64,000 nucleotides of DNA from Diphasiastrum complanatum (lineage: Eukaryota > Streptophyta > Lycopodiopsida > Lycopodiales > Lycopodiaceae), in the NCBI GenBank assembly GCA_029204225.1, contig CM055100.1:19922155-19986154 (forward strand), written 5' to 3'. Below are positions 45,311 through 58,105 of this stretch, one piece after another. The notes under the pieces were generated by a model. It made no database searches and had not been told where the DNA came from. It saw nothing but the letters and a program-made list of their open reading frames with translations. Position 1 is the first letter of the stretch. Each line of letters starts with the position of its first letter. The translations under genes were made by a program, and so were the position numbers.

Positions 45311-46440
45311 ACAATATCAAACTTCCCTAGTTAAGGTGACCAATTTTTTCATGCCACAACAAGCTTTGTTCATGCCTAGCTACATTAGTACACTGCTCCC
45401 TTGCAGTTTCCCACAAAGTACTCTGCTCCCTTGCAGTTTCCCACAAAGAGAGTTTGTTATCAGAATATCGGACATGTGCCTTGAGCTACTACCTCAGAAT
45501 TATTTCCAAATCCTTGAGAATGTCTTTTTATGAAACTCCACTTTATAATTCACATCAGTTAAACAACTAGCAAATAACAAATTCTTTGCCATGTTAGGAA
45601 CTAACAATACATTTTTTATATTACTCCTTTAATCTGGTGCAGGTTGTACTTTGAAGTTGCCTACTCCTTTGGCCGTTTGTGCGTTGTCGTCTCTAAGTAT
45701 CACTTCGTGTTTCTATTATTTTGATTAACACTAGTTGTAAAACTTCGACATTGTTTGGAGGATGCTCCTATTCTTTATCCATAGTCAACTTTATGTTGAT
45801 AATCGATTTTTTTCACCCTTAGTCCAACTTTGACATTGTTTGGAGGACACTCCTATTCTTTACCCATCTTGGACTTTTTGTTCCTAATCATTTTTTACCT
45901 ATTTATTTTCTACTATATGTTCGTTCATATTTGACATTTACGCTTCAAATAATCGTTTACAATACGTCGGGTCACTTGGCTCAGTTAGTGATGACAGGTT
46001 AATCTTGCCCCCCATTTTATCAAGATTATGTAAATCATGGAGACAACAAAAGTTTATTATGCATGACTGAACTAGCCAATAAAATCATTCCATTAATCTT
46101 GAGTTATTTGGAAAAAAATTTGCCCCAAAAGTCAAAGCATTTTATGGCTATCATATTTATCGTTGCTTTATCCACCAATGACTTCTCAATTGTTTCTCTC
46201 AGTATGTGTTTGGTTTGCAAGAATCAATTATCATGTACTTACTGCTTATATGAAGATAGAAATGATTTTCACATATAGTAAATAAAACACATATCTAATG
46301 CGGTTTCTACATTTGTAACAATCAAGTAATCTCAAGCATGAGTGATATTGCCAAGATAGTTTTGTCTTGAAAGACATTGTTTCTCAGAGCAAAAGCATTT
46401 GACAAGTCATAAAAATCAGCATCTCTAGTTATACTATCAA
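45310..46440 (-). pseudogene. Decayed Ty1/copia gag-protease-integrase start
   Basis: On the minus strand, a helical gag-like piece (ETIEKSLVDKATINMIAIK) lies near 46190. A protease-type block reads HEVILRDDNAQTAKGVGNFK, then NVLLVPNMAKNLLF near 45600. The zinc-binding start of integrase reads SLLWHEKIGHLN near 45350. A 30-bp tandem duplication at 45391-45450 repeats the sequence coding for LCGKLQGS. The pol genes are otherwise gone. Confidence 0.65.
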
Positions 46441-47062
46441 AAAAATCCTCAGAACAAAATGCAGCACCTATCCTGGAAAACAAAAGCACGAGTTTCATGG
46501 TCTACTCAAAAATCATATCAATGCAGTTACCATGGTCTCAAACAAGGTAGAACAAAATCACAATAGATAAGCTTTTCAGTACAAAGGCTGATTAAAATTT
46601 ACTTGTCTAAATGCAAGGTGCAGAAACCTATCCATTGAACTCCAAAATCATTATAAAAAAAGCACAAGAGTTACTGTTTTAGACAAAGCTGGCCCGAACT
46701 GACTTTAGCTCACCATATTGTCTCAACTTGAAAATACTAAGCCTACTCAACTCATGTGTCATGTTTGGGAACGGGATTCAGCTGATTAAGTTGTGAACCA
46801 GCAAAGGTTATCTATTAAAGTGCTACTTAACATGCAGAAGTCAAATCTATTACTTGAAATAATATCACAAAGGAATGCTTTGTCATACCATTTCCTTGGA
46901 AGCAAAATTTGAATTAGAGGCATCATCAAACCTAATCAACTGTTTCAACAAATATAAAAGTGTATCTTTTACGTAGAGAACTGCATACAGTACAGTTCTC
47001 CAAGCTTTCAAAAGCATGCTCCTTTGAGTTTAAATAATGTCCTAAACCAGGAACAAGACACC
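46440..47062 (-). other. Downstream region of gene 2, presumed 3' untranslated region and beyond
   Basis: The stop of gene 2 is at 47063-47065. AT-rich sequence follows on the minus strand with several AATAAA-like words possible, but no single poly(A) signal could be fixed. No gene seen. Confidence 0.4.
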
Positions 47063-49509
47063 TTAATTTGCACCTAAGGTCGGAAATTGTCCTGGATCCT
47101 CAATGCTAGGAGCTGAGACTCGTGAATTATTAAAACCACCACCAAAACCACCTCTGAAGCCCCCACGGCCGCGGCCGCGGCCACGACCACGTCCATTTCC
47201 TGCTCCATTGTAGGTTTCTCCATCCGCAGGCTTCAAAAACTCATTGATGCTCACAGCCTTCAAGCATAAAACACAAACAGTCAAGGAAACAAACCAAAAT
47301 TTGTAAAAAAATACCCATAGCTGCATAAATCTTACACCTGCACCTTTTTTGTTTTATCCTCTTTCTCTGCAATCTCCTTCTTCTTGCCCTTTTCCTTGTC
47401 AAGGCCCTAATACAGTAAAAAGATGAAGATCTTGTCAAAGGTTATCCTACAAATCTTCTTGAACCCTAATAAAGTCATATGCTGCATATTTCATATTAGA
47501 CTGGCTTCAAATCTGCAGAGAGAAAATAAAATGCCCTCGAATAGAAGACAGGAAATACACATGTGACAAGTTTCTACAAGAACTACATATTTAGCAAAGA
47601 CAATACCAATTTAATAAACACATCCTCCTCATTTTTCCTGTCCACAAGCTGCATTTTCTGAAATGCTTTGTCAACGTCCACTTTCCTTTCTTGATTCTTC
47701 AATGATGCAAGGGTCTTCCTTTTTTCCTCCAGAACTTTTTCATACTCATCAAGTGTCATTTCCTGAAAAAAAAATCAGGATCAAAGGCTCGAGAAGAAAG
47801 TCAAATTTAAGGCAGTTGAAAACAAAAACACCAATTCTAGCTAGTATCATCTGCACGCTAATCTTTCTGGATTTATGTGATCCCTATTCATTGAAAACCA
47901 ACTATTATTTGGAAAGGTGCATAGTCAACATGAACAGGAATGTCACTATCTTTTAGAAAAAAGAACACAGCTGGAACCAGGGCTGAAATAAGTATCTCTA
48001 TATTCTGCATTAAGAAAAAGCACAAATTACGAACTTTGTCTTCTTCCTCTTGTGCTTTGGGCAGCTCATCCTCAGCAGGTGTCTCATCTTTGTTCAGTTC
48101 TTCAGCCTTCTGGTCCCCTTGAGGTTCAAGCTTTTCTTCCTTCAAAGGGCTCACTTCGAATACCTCCTCCCTAAAGAAACAGAGCTAAGTTAACTATGAC
48201 TCGCAGCACTTGATCAGGTGCTTCTCCAAAATTGGGTGTCTTGTTATGTTGAACAGAAATATATGAAGTGAAAAGGATAAAATGCTAAAAACAATTTAAC
48301 TCACTTAAGTGGCTGCTGATCAACATCAGCTCCCCAGTTAAAACGACCAGCACCTTCTCTTTTCACTTCGTAACTGCACAATGCAAATACACAAACCACA
48401 GACATCAGGTGGATTGTTGGTAAATGACAGCAAATTTCAAAACCAAACTTTGTGGCTGTAACATATCTGAAGTGAAATCAAATCTCTTTCCAAGAGTTAT
48501 AATGACAGAAAGTCATCCAAAAAAAGACAATTAATAAAATCATACAATGCTTCAAAACCTCTATCAAACAACACCACAAACTTCCTCACAACTTTGAAGC
48601 CAACTACATGAAAAATGCATTCTGATGTCTGACAACAAATGAGGAACAAGGCATACCCACGGCCAGATCCGCTTCTACGATCATATTCCCGTCCCCGGCT
48701 TTGATCATCTTCCCCCCTGCCGAGGCCACGGCCACGCCCTCGCCCACGCCCTCGCCCACGAGCCCCTTCCAAATCACGGCCACTATCTTCTTCTTTCTCT
48801 TGGCCAACAGCAGCTTCCCCATATCCACCATACGATCCTCTCCCACCGCCACGATATCCGCCACGGCCTCTTTGATATCCACCACGGCCTCCTTCATACC
48901 CACCCTCGTTCTGTTCGTTAGCGTCACTTCGGGATGAAGGGAATCCATTTTCACCACCCCGAGGATAAGACTCCTTCCGATCACGATCCCTTTCCCCAAA
49001 GCCACCACGGCCGCCTCGACCCCCGCCTCGGGGGCCACCTCTTCCCTGAGCCCTTTGAGCTTCTTTCACTGCAAAATGGATCAAAACTTATCATCCTCAC
49101 AACTTAACCTCAGCTCAGTACATTCAGTGATGATGATGATGAGCAATAAGCAGAAACTTTAGGAAGACTGATCGCCAACTGTAAGAGAAGATGCTTCCAA
49201 CTGCATTCCTTTTGTAAGAGTGGGGAGGGGAAAGTACAAGACTGTGTGTCCATGTCTTTCAGCTGCAAACAAATCCAAATGAGATATGAAACAAAGGAAG
49301 AGGAAAAGAAGAGTACCAAACTCAGCCGGAGGAAGAGGCTTGGAAGGAAGACTAGCCGGAGCCTGCTGAACTCGTGCTGGAGGCTGCGCCTTCTTTGCCT
49401 GCGGCTTTTCATCTGCTGCTGCAGATGCTGCCGAATAGCGGGCGATCAAAGCGGCTGGATCGTCGTTCTCATTGTCCCCCAGCAGAGCAAAGAAATTCTG
49501 GGTTGCCAT
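47063..49509 (-). CDS. RGGA-like: Gene 2: RGG-repeat RNA-binding protein (SERBP1/HABP4/Stm1 family), seven exons
   Basis: Exons, in order of transcription: 49509-49317, 49068-48657, 48373-48305, 48170-48035, 47762-47607, 47406-47338, 47257-47063. Every junction is GT-AG and phases agree, giving 409 codons. The start MATQNFFALLGDNENDDPAA matches the Stm1/RGG N-terminal motif. An Ala-rich segment leads to an Arg/Gly region (about residues 70-200: GGPRGGGRGGRGGF, GRGRGRGRGRG). The HABP4/PAI-RBP1 domain covers about 203-330, with REGAGRFNWGADVD, an acidic stretch and EMTLDEYEKVLEEKRKTL. A Lys-rich linker follows, then a second RG block (about 365-385) and the ending DPGQFPTLGAN. Relatives bind RNA and the ribosome mRNA channel, and in plants act in stress responses. 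Length matches plant RGG proteins (~350-410). Whether it is the RGGA, B or C orthologue cannot be told. Confidence 0.95.
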
Positions 49510-49936
49510 GCTGCACAATACCACTCACTACCCACTTCCGCAACCTTCACCAACCCTGCCTAGCACTGAGCAGCAGCTGCCCTTATTCTTTCATCATCCA
49601 TAACACCACACAGCACACAGCACACAGCTTTGTTCTTGCTTCCCTTGTGCAAATCCTGTGCTATAAACCCCTGTGCTCTGCTGCCATTGGCAGTAATACC
49701 AACATGGAACATATACCAATGGCTGCGAAGATTGAAGCTGGAATGCAGAAATGGATGATCGGCTATGAATCAGCAGGTGGGCTGATGAGCTATGTCGATC
49801 AGAAGGGAAGGAGCATGCGATCAGAGGAAGCAAAAGTAGAGAGAGCGAGGAAAGAAGACGAGGGAGGAGGCGCAACGAGATTAGGGCAGCATATAATGCA
49901 ATCAACTATTATTTGGCCTAAAACACACCCCCCACA
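49510..49936 (-). promoter_or_regulatory. Upstream region and leader of gene 2
   Basis: The ~430 bases upstream hold a T/C-rich stretch when read on the minus strand (ctctctctacttttgcttcc near 49850), as plant leaders often do. No clear TATA box was picked out. A 206-codon plus-strand open frame (49374-49994) crosses exon 1 and this region and is treated as a shadow. Confidence 0.4.
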
Positions 49937-49961
49937 CCCCCCCCCCCCCCCCCCCCCCCCC
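49937..49961. repeat. Poly-C tract, 25 bp
   Basis: A run of 25 C seen directly, preceded by cccccacacc. It lies about 430-450 bp upstream of the gene 2 start codon. On the gene strand it is poly-G. It may be a slippage site or a sequencing-sensitive tract. Confidence 0.95.
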
Positions 49962-50099
49962 GCCCATCCTCTCCCTTCTTTTTCTTGGGAATAATATGTG
50001 GATGGATGTCTACAACCTTGGGCTTCCACGTTGGCCACCTTTGGAAGGCCATGCTGCCCATGTACATGTATAGCCAAATCCACGTGGCACCTTTCGAAG

Positions 50100-52830
50100 C
50101 GTAACCTCACATCTTACGACTTTAGACGGTGGAGAGTGTGTGATTAGACGATGGTTGAGATTGAGCTTGCAGACCCATCTTATCCATCTAACATTGCACC
50201 TTGAATTTTTTTTAATCGTAATGTGATTGGTTTTGCTTTTTGTTGCCGTGCATTTTTTCTTTGGAGGTCTCTTTCAAGTCGCTGACAGTTGCCCCCTCTT
50301 GGGCAAGTTTTCGTGACATATATGTTAAGCTTCTTTGCATCTCCTCTCACCGGCCACGTAACGCATTATTTAAGTCATAATCTGGTCAATGATCACTCAA
50401 AAATGAAATTAGGTCCTCCACCAATGAGTGGTTGGTAAAGTCCTCCTTTTAGGTCATGGGTTTCACTCCAACATACACAAAAGGACATTCAAGAGAGGAG
50501 AAATGAAAATATCTTATAGTACTAGACCACACCAAGAGCCTTGCTTTAAAGTATCCACACCCATGTTCACATGAGCATGCAAATGAAGACACCCATGGCC
50601 TCTCTAGTGCATCATGTTGTTTGTCGCCACTCTTTGGAAGCTAACCATAATGTGCTTACCCAACACAAACTATTATTGTTGGAAGCCACTCATTACCACT
50701 TGATTGTCATGCCTTATTGTCATATACTCATCCATTTGGTGCAATTTTGCAACATGCTCTCTCCTAATTTTGTCGTTTGCTCAAAACCCACACCCCTCCC
50801 CTTCCCCCCTCTCAAACATTATGTCCTCATTTAATAAAGTATGCCCTTCTAGACATTATGTATGTGGACTTGTTCCAATTCTAGCCTATGCCATAAGCAA
50901 ATTTTCCTGAACATTTATCCTATCCATGTGGCCAGGGATCATTTTGTAGTTGTCGCTGCTTTGCTTTCCTGAACATTTATCCTATCCACGTGGCCAGAAA
51001 TCGTTTTGTGCCTGTCGCTGCATGCAGGCTTTGCAAGTGTCGCTGCATGTAGGTCCATCTGAGTCCATGGCAGAGTTCGTTGATAGCTGCTCACCGTATG
51101 GTGCTTCCGCGTTGTTGGTGTTGTAGATTCCAATTTTCAGGTGGGCGTTCCAGTTTACTAACTTTCAATTCAAATACATGTGCAGAGATTGGTCTTCTTT
51201 TATGATCCATGCACTCTCTACTTCTTCTTCCTCAGCTTTGCTTAGCTTTCTCTGTCATCTGCCAATGAATGTCGTTGCGTGATTCTTGCCCTTTGAACGC
51301 TTTGGAGACTGTGTCTTGGGCTAGTTGCGGACGCCACGTTTCTGATTGCACATTTTTGTCCCTTCACATTGTTTATATTGTGAATGGGTTGCGCTTAGTC
51401 TGGGCAGCAATTGTCGTGTTGGCATTCGCATTCTCTTCTGCTATTGGAAGTGGTTGACGCTTCAGGGAAAAAATCTGGTGTCTGTTGCCTCTAAAATCTT
51501 CTATTGTTGTTGCGCTGACCACGAGGGAGATGGTTTTTAGATTGGCCATCTAATTTGTAAACATTTGAAGCTGCCATGAAGCAATTGCAGGTCTTGGAAG
51601 AAAATTTCAAAAGTTGTTGTCTTTCGATGCTGGTTGTCGGTGTAGGCTTCTGTGCATGTCGAAGACCAACTAGCCTTCAGATTTATGTTCATCTTACTTG
51701 GGGTTTAAAGTTGGTGGACGTTGCTGCATGTAGGCTTTAAACAATTTCCTACCCGTGTCAATAGGTTTTTTTCATGCCCATTTTTCTTGATAGCAAAATT
51801 TTAGTTTTAAGTCTAAACTCTAACCTCAATTAATAGGATCTCCAAACCTGCCTGACCAAGGTGAATAGATAACATACAGAGAATGTCAACAGTGACAGAG
51901 AATGGAATTGTGTTGTTTTCACTAATCCATGTGTATTCTCAGGTTTGACCGATGCACATCAACACATTCTGTCAAATAGACACGTGCATTTCAATTTATT
52001 CAATGCCTTAGGTAATGCTTTGATTGAGAGGTTATAGATGTCTCTACATGCAAATAACAATTGTAGCAAGTGTGAATTGATCAAGAGACAAAAATATATG
52101 ATTGTTGATGAGAAGGTAAGAGAATTGAGAGTGACGAGTAGCGGACTCATTGCTAACTATGTAAGCAATGGCATTAGTGACTATGTAATATAAAAGCATT
52201 TGTTGATTCCATTTATCATTTAGATTGCCTCTCACAGTTGTGAATTCTTTCTTAAAGTGGTGAAAGGTCAACTTAGGCGCAGAAAATTGCTACCTATCAA
52301 CTGGATTCTCATAATTTTGTAGTACATCTTGGATCATTTTCATTGCATCTCTAATTTTAGTAGATAGTAAAGTTTTTGTTTGTATTTAATAAATAAGAAT
52401 TGTTGCAATACTTTTGTATGTTATCAAATGTAAGCATTCATTGTAAAATGATATCCCCGTAAGAAGGCGGTTAACATGTAATTGGCTAGGCAACTCATCT
52501 ATTGGTTACTTAAAGTAATCAAATACATTGTAGTATGTAGTGTGGTTATATGTATTGACTACCCAAATGAATGACTATATTCTTCATCTTACCTCTTGGA
52601 AGTCAAAGGTATTGACCTCTTTGGGTAAAGGAAGGTATAATCCAATGCCTAGTAGAATAGTCAATTTATTGAAAGGACTAATCACTTGGAAAAACAGTGT
52701 ATTCTGTTGTTCAGGCACTATAATATCTAAGGTGTTAATCATCAAGTCTAATTATATTTTGGGCACTTAAGGACCATGTTGGCAGTTTCCTCATTCGGGT
52801 TTGTGCTATGAGCTAATTTTTTTTGGGTAT
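50100..52830. other. Intergenic region, no gene recognised
   Basis: Small open frames (50571-50834, 51269-51457, 52540-52770 and others) have no motif or family resemblance. A short tandem duplication lies at 50902-51022. The rest shows nothing I can name. Confidence 0.4.
50902..51022. repeat. Tandem duplication, period 63 bp
   Basis: tttcctgaacatttatccta begins at 50902 and again at 50965. Each is followed by tcca(t/c)gtggccag and then (g/a)tc(a/g)ttttgt and tgtcgctgc. The units differ at several sites. A third gtgtcgctgcatg word follows. Confidence 0.85.
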
Positions 52831-52889
52831 TAATGCTAGAAGTGTTGGATTTATCTCCTCTACTCTCCTAAATCCCATTCTTAATATGC

Positions 52890-53660
52890 CTCCATTCATG
52901 CTGCATTTTTATTCACGTTGTCGCACAGTCTGCATAAATACAAGTAAATTATCACAAACGATAAAAAGGCGAAAAAAATGTGACATTGTGTTTTTACACG
53001 CGTTTTTGTGACAAGCAAAAAAGACGACACTGCCTTACAAAATGTCAAAGGTGCCCCAGAAAGCGAAGTCACCCTATAAATCAAATCCCAAGGCATTTCG
53101 TCAGAGTGACGCATTTTCGCATCTTCACCAATGTTCATTTCAGCAAGGCTAACGTTGCGTCCTTTTCACGCTCACCCCATGCAGTTGTGCTAACAGATTT
53201 GACAACGACAACAGCCACCCACGATCTCCTACAGACAGCACATCCACTTTGTACTTTCTTCATCTTGCACACCTGTAAAATGATGTATATATATTGAAAA
53301 CCATTTGCGTATTCAGATTGATTGAGAGATCAAGAGAACAAGTGTGTGTGTAAGATATAGCATCAAAAGCTTATCAGAGATAGACGAAGTAGATGCCCTG
53401 TGCATTGATTCTTTATTGTCAGTAATAGGTTTCATTCCTTTTACAGATTGAATTAGCTTTGTAGGGCACGCGGTTTCGTCCGTTATTGTCTTGTGCTCTA
53501 CTACATTATTGACATGTATATTTGCTATACTTAATCTGATAATAGCTCTTTGTTCTGCGTGTTCAGATTTGTGTCAATATTGCTAGCTAAGGTTGATCTG
53601 TCTGTCTGTCATAGCTGCATCTTTGGAAAGCAGACTAGGATTTCTTTGAATTCCTTTTAC
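52890..53660 (+). mobile_element. Diverged copia LTR with an integrase scrap (element B lineage)
   Basis: cacagtctgcataaatacaa near 52923 and the block gtttcgtccgttattgtcttgtgctc near 53470 match parts of the element B LTR. At 53592-53655 the frame KVDLSVCHSCIFGKQTRIS is the zinc-binding end of a copia integrase, the piece that reads KVDILVYHSCIFEKQT in B. LTR and integrase are joined without the intervening gag, so this is a deletion product. Confidence 0.65.
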
Positions 53661-54169
53661 ATTGCAATTTGCACGTAGCTAATGTCATGATCGCTTCGGC
53701 CGTGGTTAGCTCCCGAGTTGCTAAATCGCAACCATGTGTACACAAGAGCTGCAGACACATGGTCAGTGGCATGGCTGATCACTGAACTCACATTTTGTGA
53801 GGAGTTTTCTAAGTTGCACTATCCTGATTGGAATCAGAGTCTTGCAGAAATGCAGAGCATATCAAATATATTATCGCAAGAGAATATTATATTACTAACG
53901 AGCATGCAAGAAGAAATTTACAAGATTTAGATAATAATCTTAAGTGTTGGATCTTCAGCATCTTCCGTCAACTATGGCGCCATCTAGCATGACTATGTCG
54001 ACGGATGATGTACACGAGCTTAGTATTTCTTGAGACATGATGTGAATGCCACACAAGGGGTTACTGAACAGCGGTGAGAGGAAGATGGAGTGGGTGTGAC
54101 AGGGGGTGTTTTAATCTTGGAAGTGGTGAAGGTGGATAGATGGATGTTGTTGGATGGATTAAAATTCCT

Positions 54170-54530
54170 TTGCTCATTATTGTCCAGTCAGATTCCTCCA
54201 AGATTTTGATAACGCTTTTAAGTTCTATGGAGACAGCTCTAAAGCTGAAAAATTTAGGTTGTCTCCAATGATTCTCAATGGCGATGCGAAAGAGTGGTAT
54301 TTGTATCTAGAGAGTACCAATATTGAGTCATGGGAAACCATAGAAAAATCTCTCATCAAGCGATTCAAACCATCTAAGCTTACCCAAAGTCCAATGACTC
54401 AGATCAAAATGAAGGGCAAGGAGTTGGTAGGCACCTATTCTGAGCGTTGTAAACGTCTCAAGGTAGAGTGTGTTGACGATACAATCACCAAAAAAAAAAT
54501 GGCCATTAAATTATTCCTAGTCGGGTAACC
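54170..54530 (+). pseudogene. Gypsy-like gag fragment
   Basis: The frame FKFYGDSSKAEKFRLSPMIL, NGDAKEWYLYLESTNIESWE and TIEKSLIKRFKPSKL has the A-x-x-W-Y and W-x(8)-F signature of Retrotrans_gag. It is followed by a Lys-rich piece and a stop at 54526. No knuckle or pol follows within the next kilobase. Confidence 0.65.
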
Positions 54531-56240
54531 CAAGACCATTAGAAGATAATTGAAACCTGCAGACTCTTACCAAAGTCTTATTATCCAAGTTATCGCTTGT
54601 TTTTCTTTTGTAACACTGTAGCTATGGCCTTGTGCCAAGTTTGATACTAGATTGCAAGAGAGTGTCATGCAAATCCTTCTATAGAGTTATCTGCTACAAT
54701 TTTTCATTTTTTCTCTTATTTCAAGTTTTGTCCTGTCAACTATGTTGTTTGTTGCTACTTGTTTGTTTGTTCTATTGTCGTATGGTTTGGTGTGTTTTCT
54801 TTTGCAGTAGCACTATAGGTGATATTTCATCAGCCATTTTATTCTACCTCTACAGTTGTAGTATCACACGAATTTTCATTGGGATATATCTCTACATCTT
54901 TACCAATGATTTCAACAACTTTCCATATGAACAAAAAGAGCAGTCAAGGACTTCAACAACAAATGCTCAGTTTGGCAACAAAATGAGCATCTTATCAGAT
55001 TGCAACCATGATCTAGCAAAAGATCCATCTTCCCAACAAGATGGAATATCCGCGACAACACAAACACTGCCATTTGCAATAAGTAGTTGGTTTTATGTAA
55101 GCGCTACAATATCCACGCTTTTCCAATTGCCTCACCATGGCCATCAAATCATCAATAAAGTGGCAGCTCGTACCAGTGAAGGGCTCTCAAGTCACATCAA
55201 CGGCAAAATCTATGTGCAAATCAATGCAGACTGTAAGTGTTCCTAGCAATGCCAACAACGATGCTTCATTGGCAAAATGTACATTGAGCAGTGGTAATCG
55301 CATCTCAAAACCATAATACCGCTATTGTACATCATCCATTCGATCATCTGTGGGGGCCGCAATAAGCACAAGTCATCACTGAGTGAAATCCTGTAGGCCT
55401 ATGTAAACTGAAGGACTCTCAAGTCAATCAAAGATTGAAGTTATGAGCGCACAACCTCAATGACAAAGCTATTTTCAAAGACGAGCAATGACGATTCCCG
55501 TGGAGAATTGTACAAAGAGCATTGGTTATATTATGGAGAGATATGGAAAACCACACAATACTTATCTCATTCCTTTTTTCCATCCATTCATTCCCTCATA
55601 TTCCACTATATGGTCAATCTTGAAACTTCATCTCACTTCTCCCATCCTTGTTTCAAGACCTCATTTCTACCCGATGGATCGATCTGAAGTTGCTTTGGGT
55701 TATGAATTGAAACACTTTGTAAAGAAAACAACTCTACGACATCTGCAGCAGACCACTGATGCTGTTTAAAAGCTCCAAGGGAATAAAGCAAGAATAATAG
55801 AGGCTCTCACCAATAAAATGCCAGTCGTGTCGCCACAAAAGAGATAAGCTTCTTGATAACTCCAAAGCACATGACTATGTGTATGAAAACAAAAACGTCA
55901 TACAAGTCTCTAGATACAAATTCAAAGAGCTCTCAAACTGTGCAAAGATCTCAAAGAAGTTGCAGTGGCACAACAACGTCAAAAGAGGAGATCTCTGTCA
56001 ACAAAGTATATTCAGAGACAATAGTTTATCAACTACAGTACCTTTGTGTTCGTGAAGCAGACAAATCTACGCCATCTACAACATACCATTGATATAGTTT
56101 GGCGTTTGAAGCAACGAACTCAAGGATGTTAGAGGTTTCCAACAATGATTATGAGCCATGTCTTAAGTCCAAAAAAAAAAAAATCAAACAGCTGTAAGAA
56201 ATGTCAAGTGAAAAACTTTTGCTGACAAAAGTGCCCCTGA
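54530..56240. other. Intergenic region, no gene recognised
   Basis: The longest frame, 204 codons at 54632-55246, has a Cys/Phe/Leu-rich start and no recognisable domain. It is not supported by any homologous repeat or splice pattern I can see, and I do not call it a gene. A short repeated phrase (gaa-gg(g/a)-ctctcaagtca) occurs near 55178 and 55410. Confidence 0.4.
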
Positions 56241-56249
56241 CATTGTGAT

Positions 56250-57640
56250 GTAAGATAGATGATTAAACACACAGTGGTTAGATGATGAATGTGGAAGGTA
56301 TTCACAAGATGGTGATCTTATCACAAGGAATCTATGGCTTTCTACTAGGTCACATCTAAGGCGCTTCCCTACTAGAGTGCCTAAAGTTATTTCCAACTAG
56401 ATTGTCTCATGATAGGATGTGGAAAGTGGATTGGTACATGGCTATGTGTAGTGCATCTGATGATAGATCGACTTATCCTGGTGAAACAGTTTCGTTGCAC
56501 AACGGAGGGTGATACTAGAATTTGGGTTTTCTCAGTGAATGGTGCTACTCAGGCTCATTAGTGTACTCTTTTGGAGAGAATTCACACACCTACCTGGGAA
56601 CTTGCACAAGTCTAGAGCTTGCCAAAAATAGACTATGCAATTACTATTTGAGGAAGATCAAGAATTTGTACTGGGGCCTTTTTCAAATTCTTGGTCAAGA
56701 GATGTAAGTAGAGTATTCGCAAGGAATCGTTTAGAGATATTTTACCTCTGTGAAAATACTTACCATGATGAAATATGCAAAAATAGCCATTTTTGCTCTG
56801 TATCTTACCACTGGTGATAGCATAGAGTCTCACAATGTTTTCGAGTGATTTCAATGAAATCTGATTTGGGTTTGACATGTTTAGCATTGTTGACACGCCA
56901 CTGTCATTTGCCTCAGTAGAGTCTCTCGTTCTCATATTACCACTTGAGGGTGGCAGTACCTGGACAGGCCCCTTCATCGGCGGTCTTGAGATTTGAAGGC
57001 AATGGATTGATCCCCACCGGTCAATAGTAACTCAGGATACAAAATTTTCACTCAGAAAACTCAACATTTGTTAGCTTGAGACTATGACAGTCCATATGCT
57101 CCTTGTCATCTGTACGCTCTTAACATACCATTGAACTCCTTATGAGAAAAGCAATTGTCTCAGGCAAACTTGTTACAAAACAAGCACTCTCTATGTCGAG
57201 ATTCTATGCACTTAATTGATGGGTGATGGATGTTGATATCGATAGATTTGGCAAACTTATCGTGACGGATCTATGGTTTCCTACTAGGACACTTCTAAGG
57301 CATTCCCTACTACAGGTGCCTAAGGCTATTAAAACAGATTCATCAGGATAGGATTGTCGGTGATGGAAGATGGATATGTACAATTCTAGGTGCAAAGTGT
57401 ATCTGCAAGAGCTTGGATTTTTCTGAGTGGAACCATATGATGTTGATCTTAGAGGATTTTACTAAATTTCAAGTGCTTGAAATTATGGGTCTTCGTTGTG
57501 ATCACAAATGAACCTCTCTGGATAAAAATTGCATGCATGCCTGGGACTCGCACAAGTCTAGATCTTGCCAAAAAATAGGCTATGTGAGTACTAGATAGTT
57601 CTATTTTAGGAGAGATCAAAGATTTTGCACTTGAAAGTAT
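56250..57640. repeat. ~0.93-kb tandem duplication, diverged
   Basis: Blocks near 56325-56460 (atctatggctttctactagg, then aaggcgcttccctactag) recur near 57270-57400 (atctatggtttcctactagg, then aaggcattccctactac). The later blocks near 56595-56660 (gcacaagtctagagcttgcc) recur near 57550-57610 (gcacaagtctagatcttgcc). The spacing of about 935-950 bp is consistent across both pairs. No protein frame is conserved between copies, so the unit is probably non-coding or from a transposon. Confidence 0.75.
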
Positions 57641-57837
57641 TTCTACAAGTTTGTTCCAGATTTTCTTACCTTATTTGGGTTTTTTTTTTTTAATTACTCA
57701 CCTCCGCTAGGATTCTTGTAGCTGACAAAAGTCGTTGCGAAAATCAGGGAATGACTCGTATAGTTGTGTGAGTTATTTCGGACCTAGTCAACTCAAATGG
57801 ACCACAGAGCAAGAAAATTACTAGGGACTCGTACAAA

Positions 57838-58105
57838 AAATGGCTCGTGGATGGAAACGGATGACTCGCATAGAAAATGACTCGCGCAAAAAAAATGACT
57901 CGTGGACGGAAAGGGATGATTCGCACAGGACTCGCGCAAAAAAATGACTCGTGGACGGAAATGGACGACTCGCACATGACTCGCACAGAAGATGACTCGC
58001 GTAAAAGAATGACTCATGGACAGAAACGGATGATTCGCACAGAAGATGACTCGCGCAAAAAAATGACTCATGGACGGAAACGGACGACTCGCACAGAAGA
58101 TGACA
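57838..58105. repeat. Minisatellite of gactcgtggacggaaacgg units
   Basis: About five units of 55-62 bp, each containing atgactcgtggacggaaa, cggatgactcgcacag and actcgcgcaaaaaaatg with minor changes. It ends within ~100 bp of the first readable Helitron Rep sequence. Frames across it are open and encode Thr/Arg/Asp-rich repeats, but no gene is implied. Confidence 0.9.

Noticed and set aside
49374-49994. 206-codon plus-strand frame opposite gene 2 exon 1
   Set aside because: It lies antisense to a well-supported exon and crosses a poly-C tract, which gives a poly-Pro stretch. It looks like a composition shadow.
54632-55246. 204-codon open frame with Cys/Phe-rich start
   Set aside because: It has no family resemblance and no repeat or splicing support; its hydrophobic start is T-rich low-complexity sequence.
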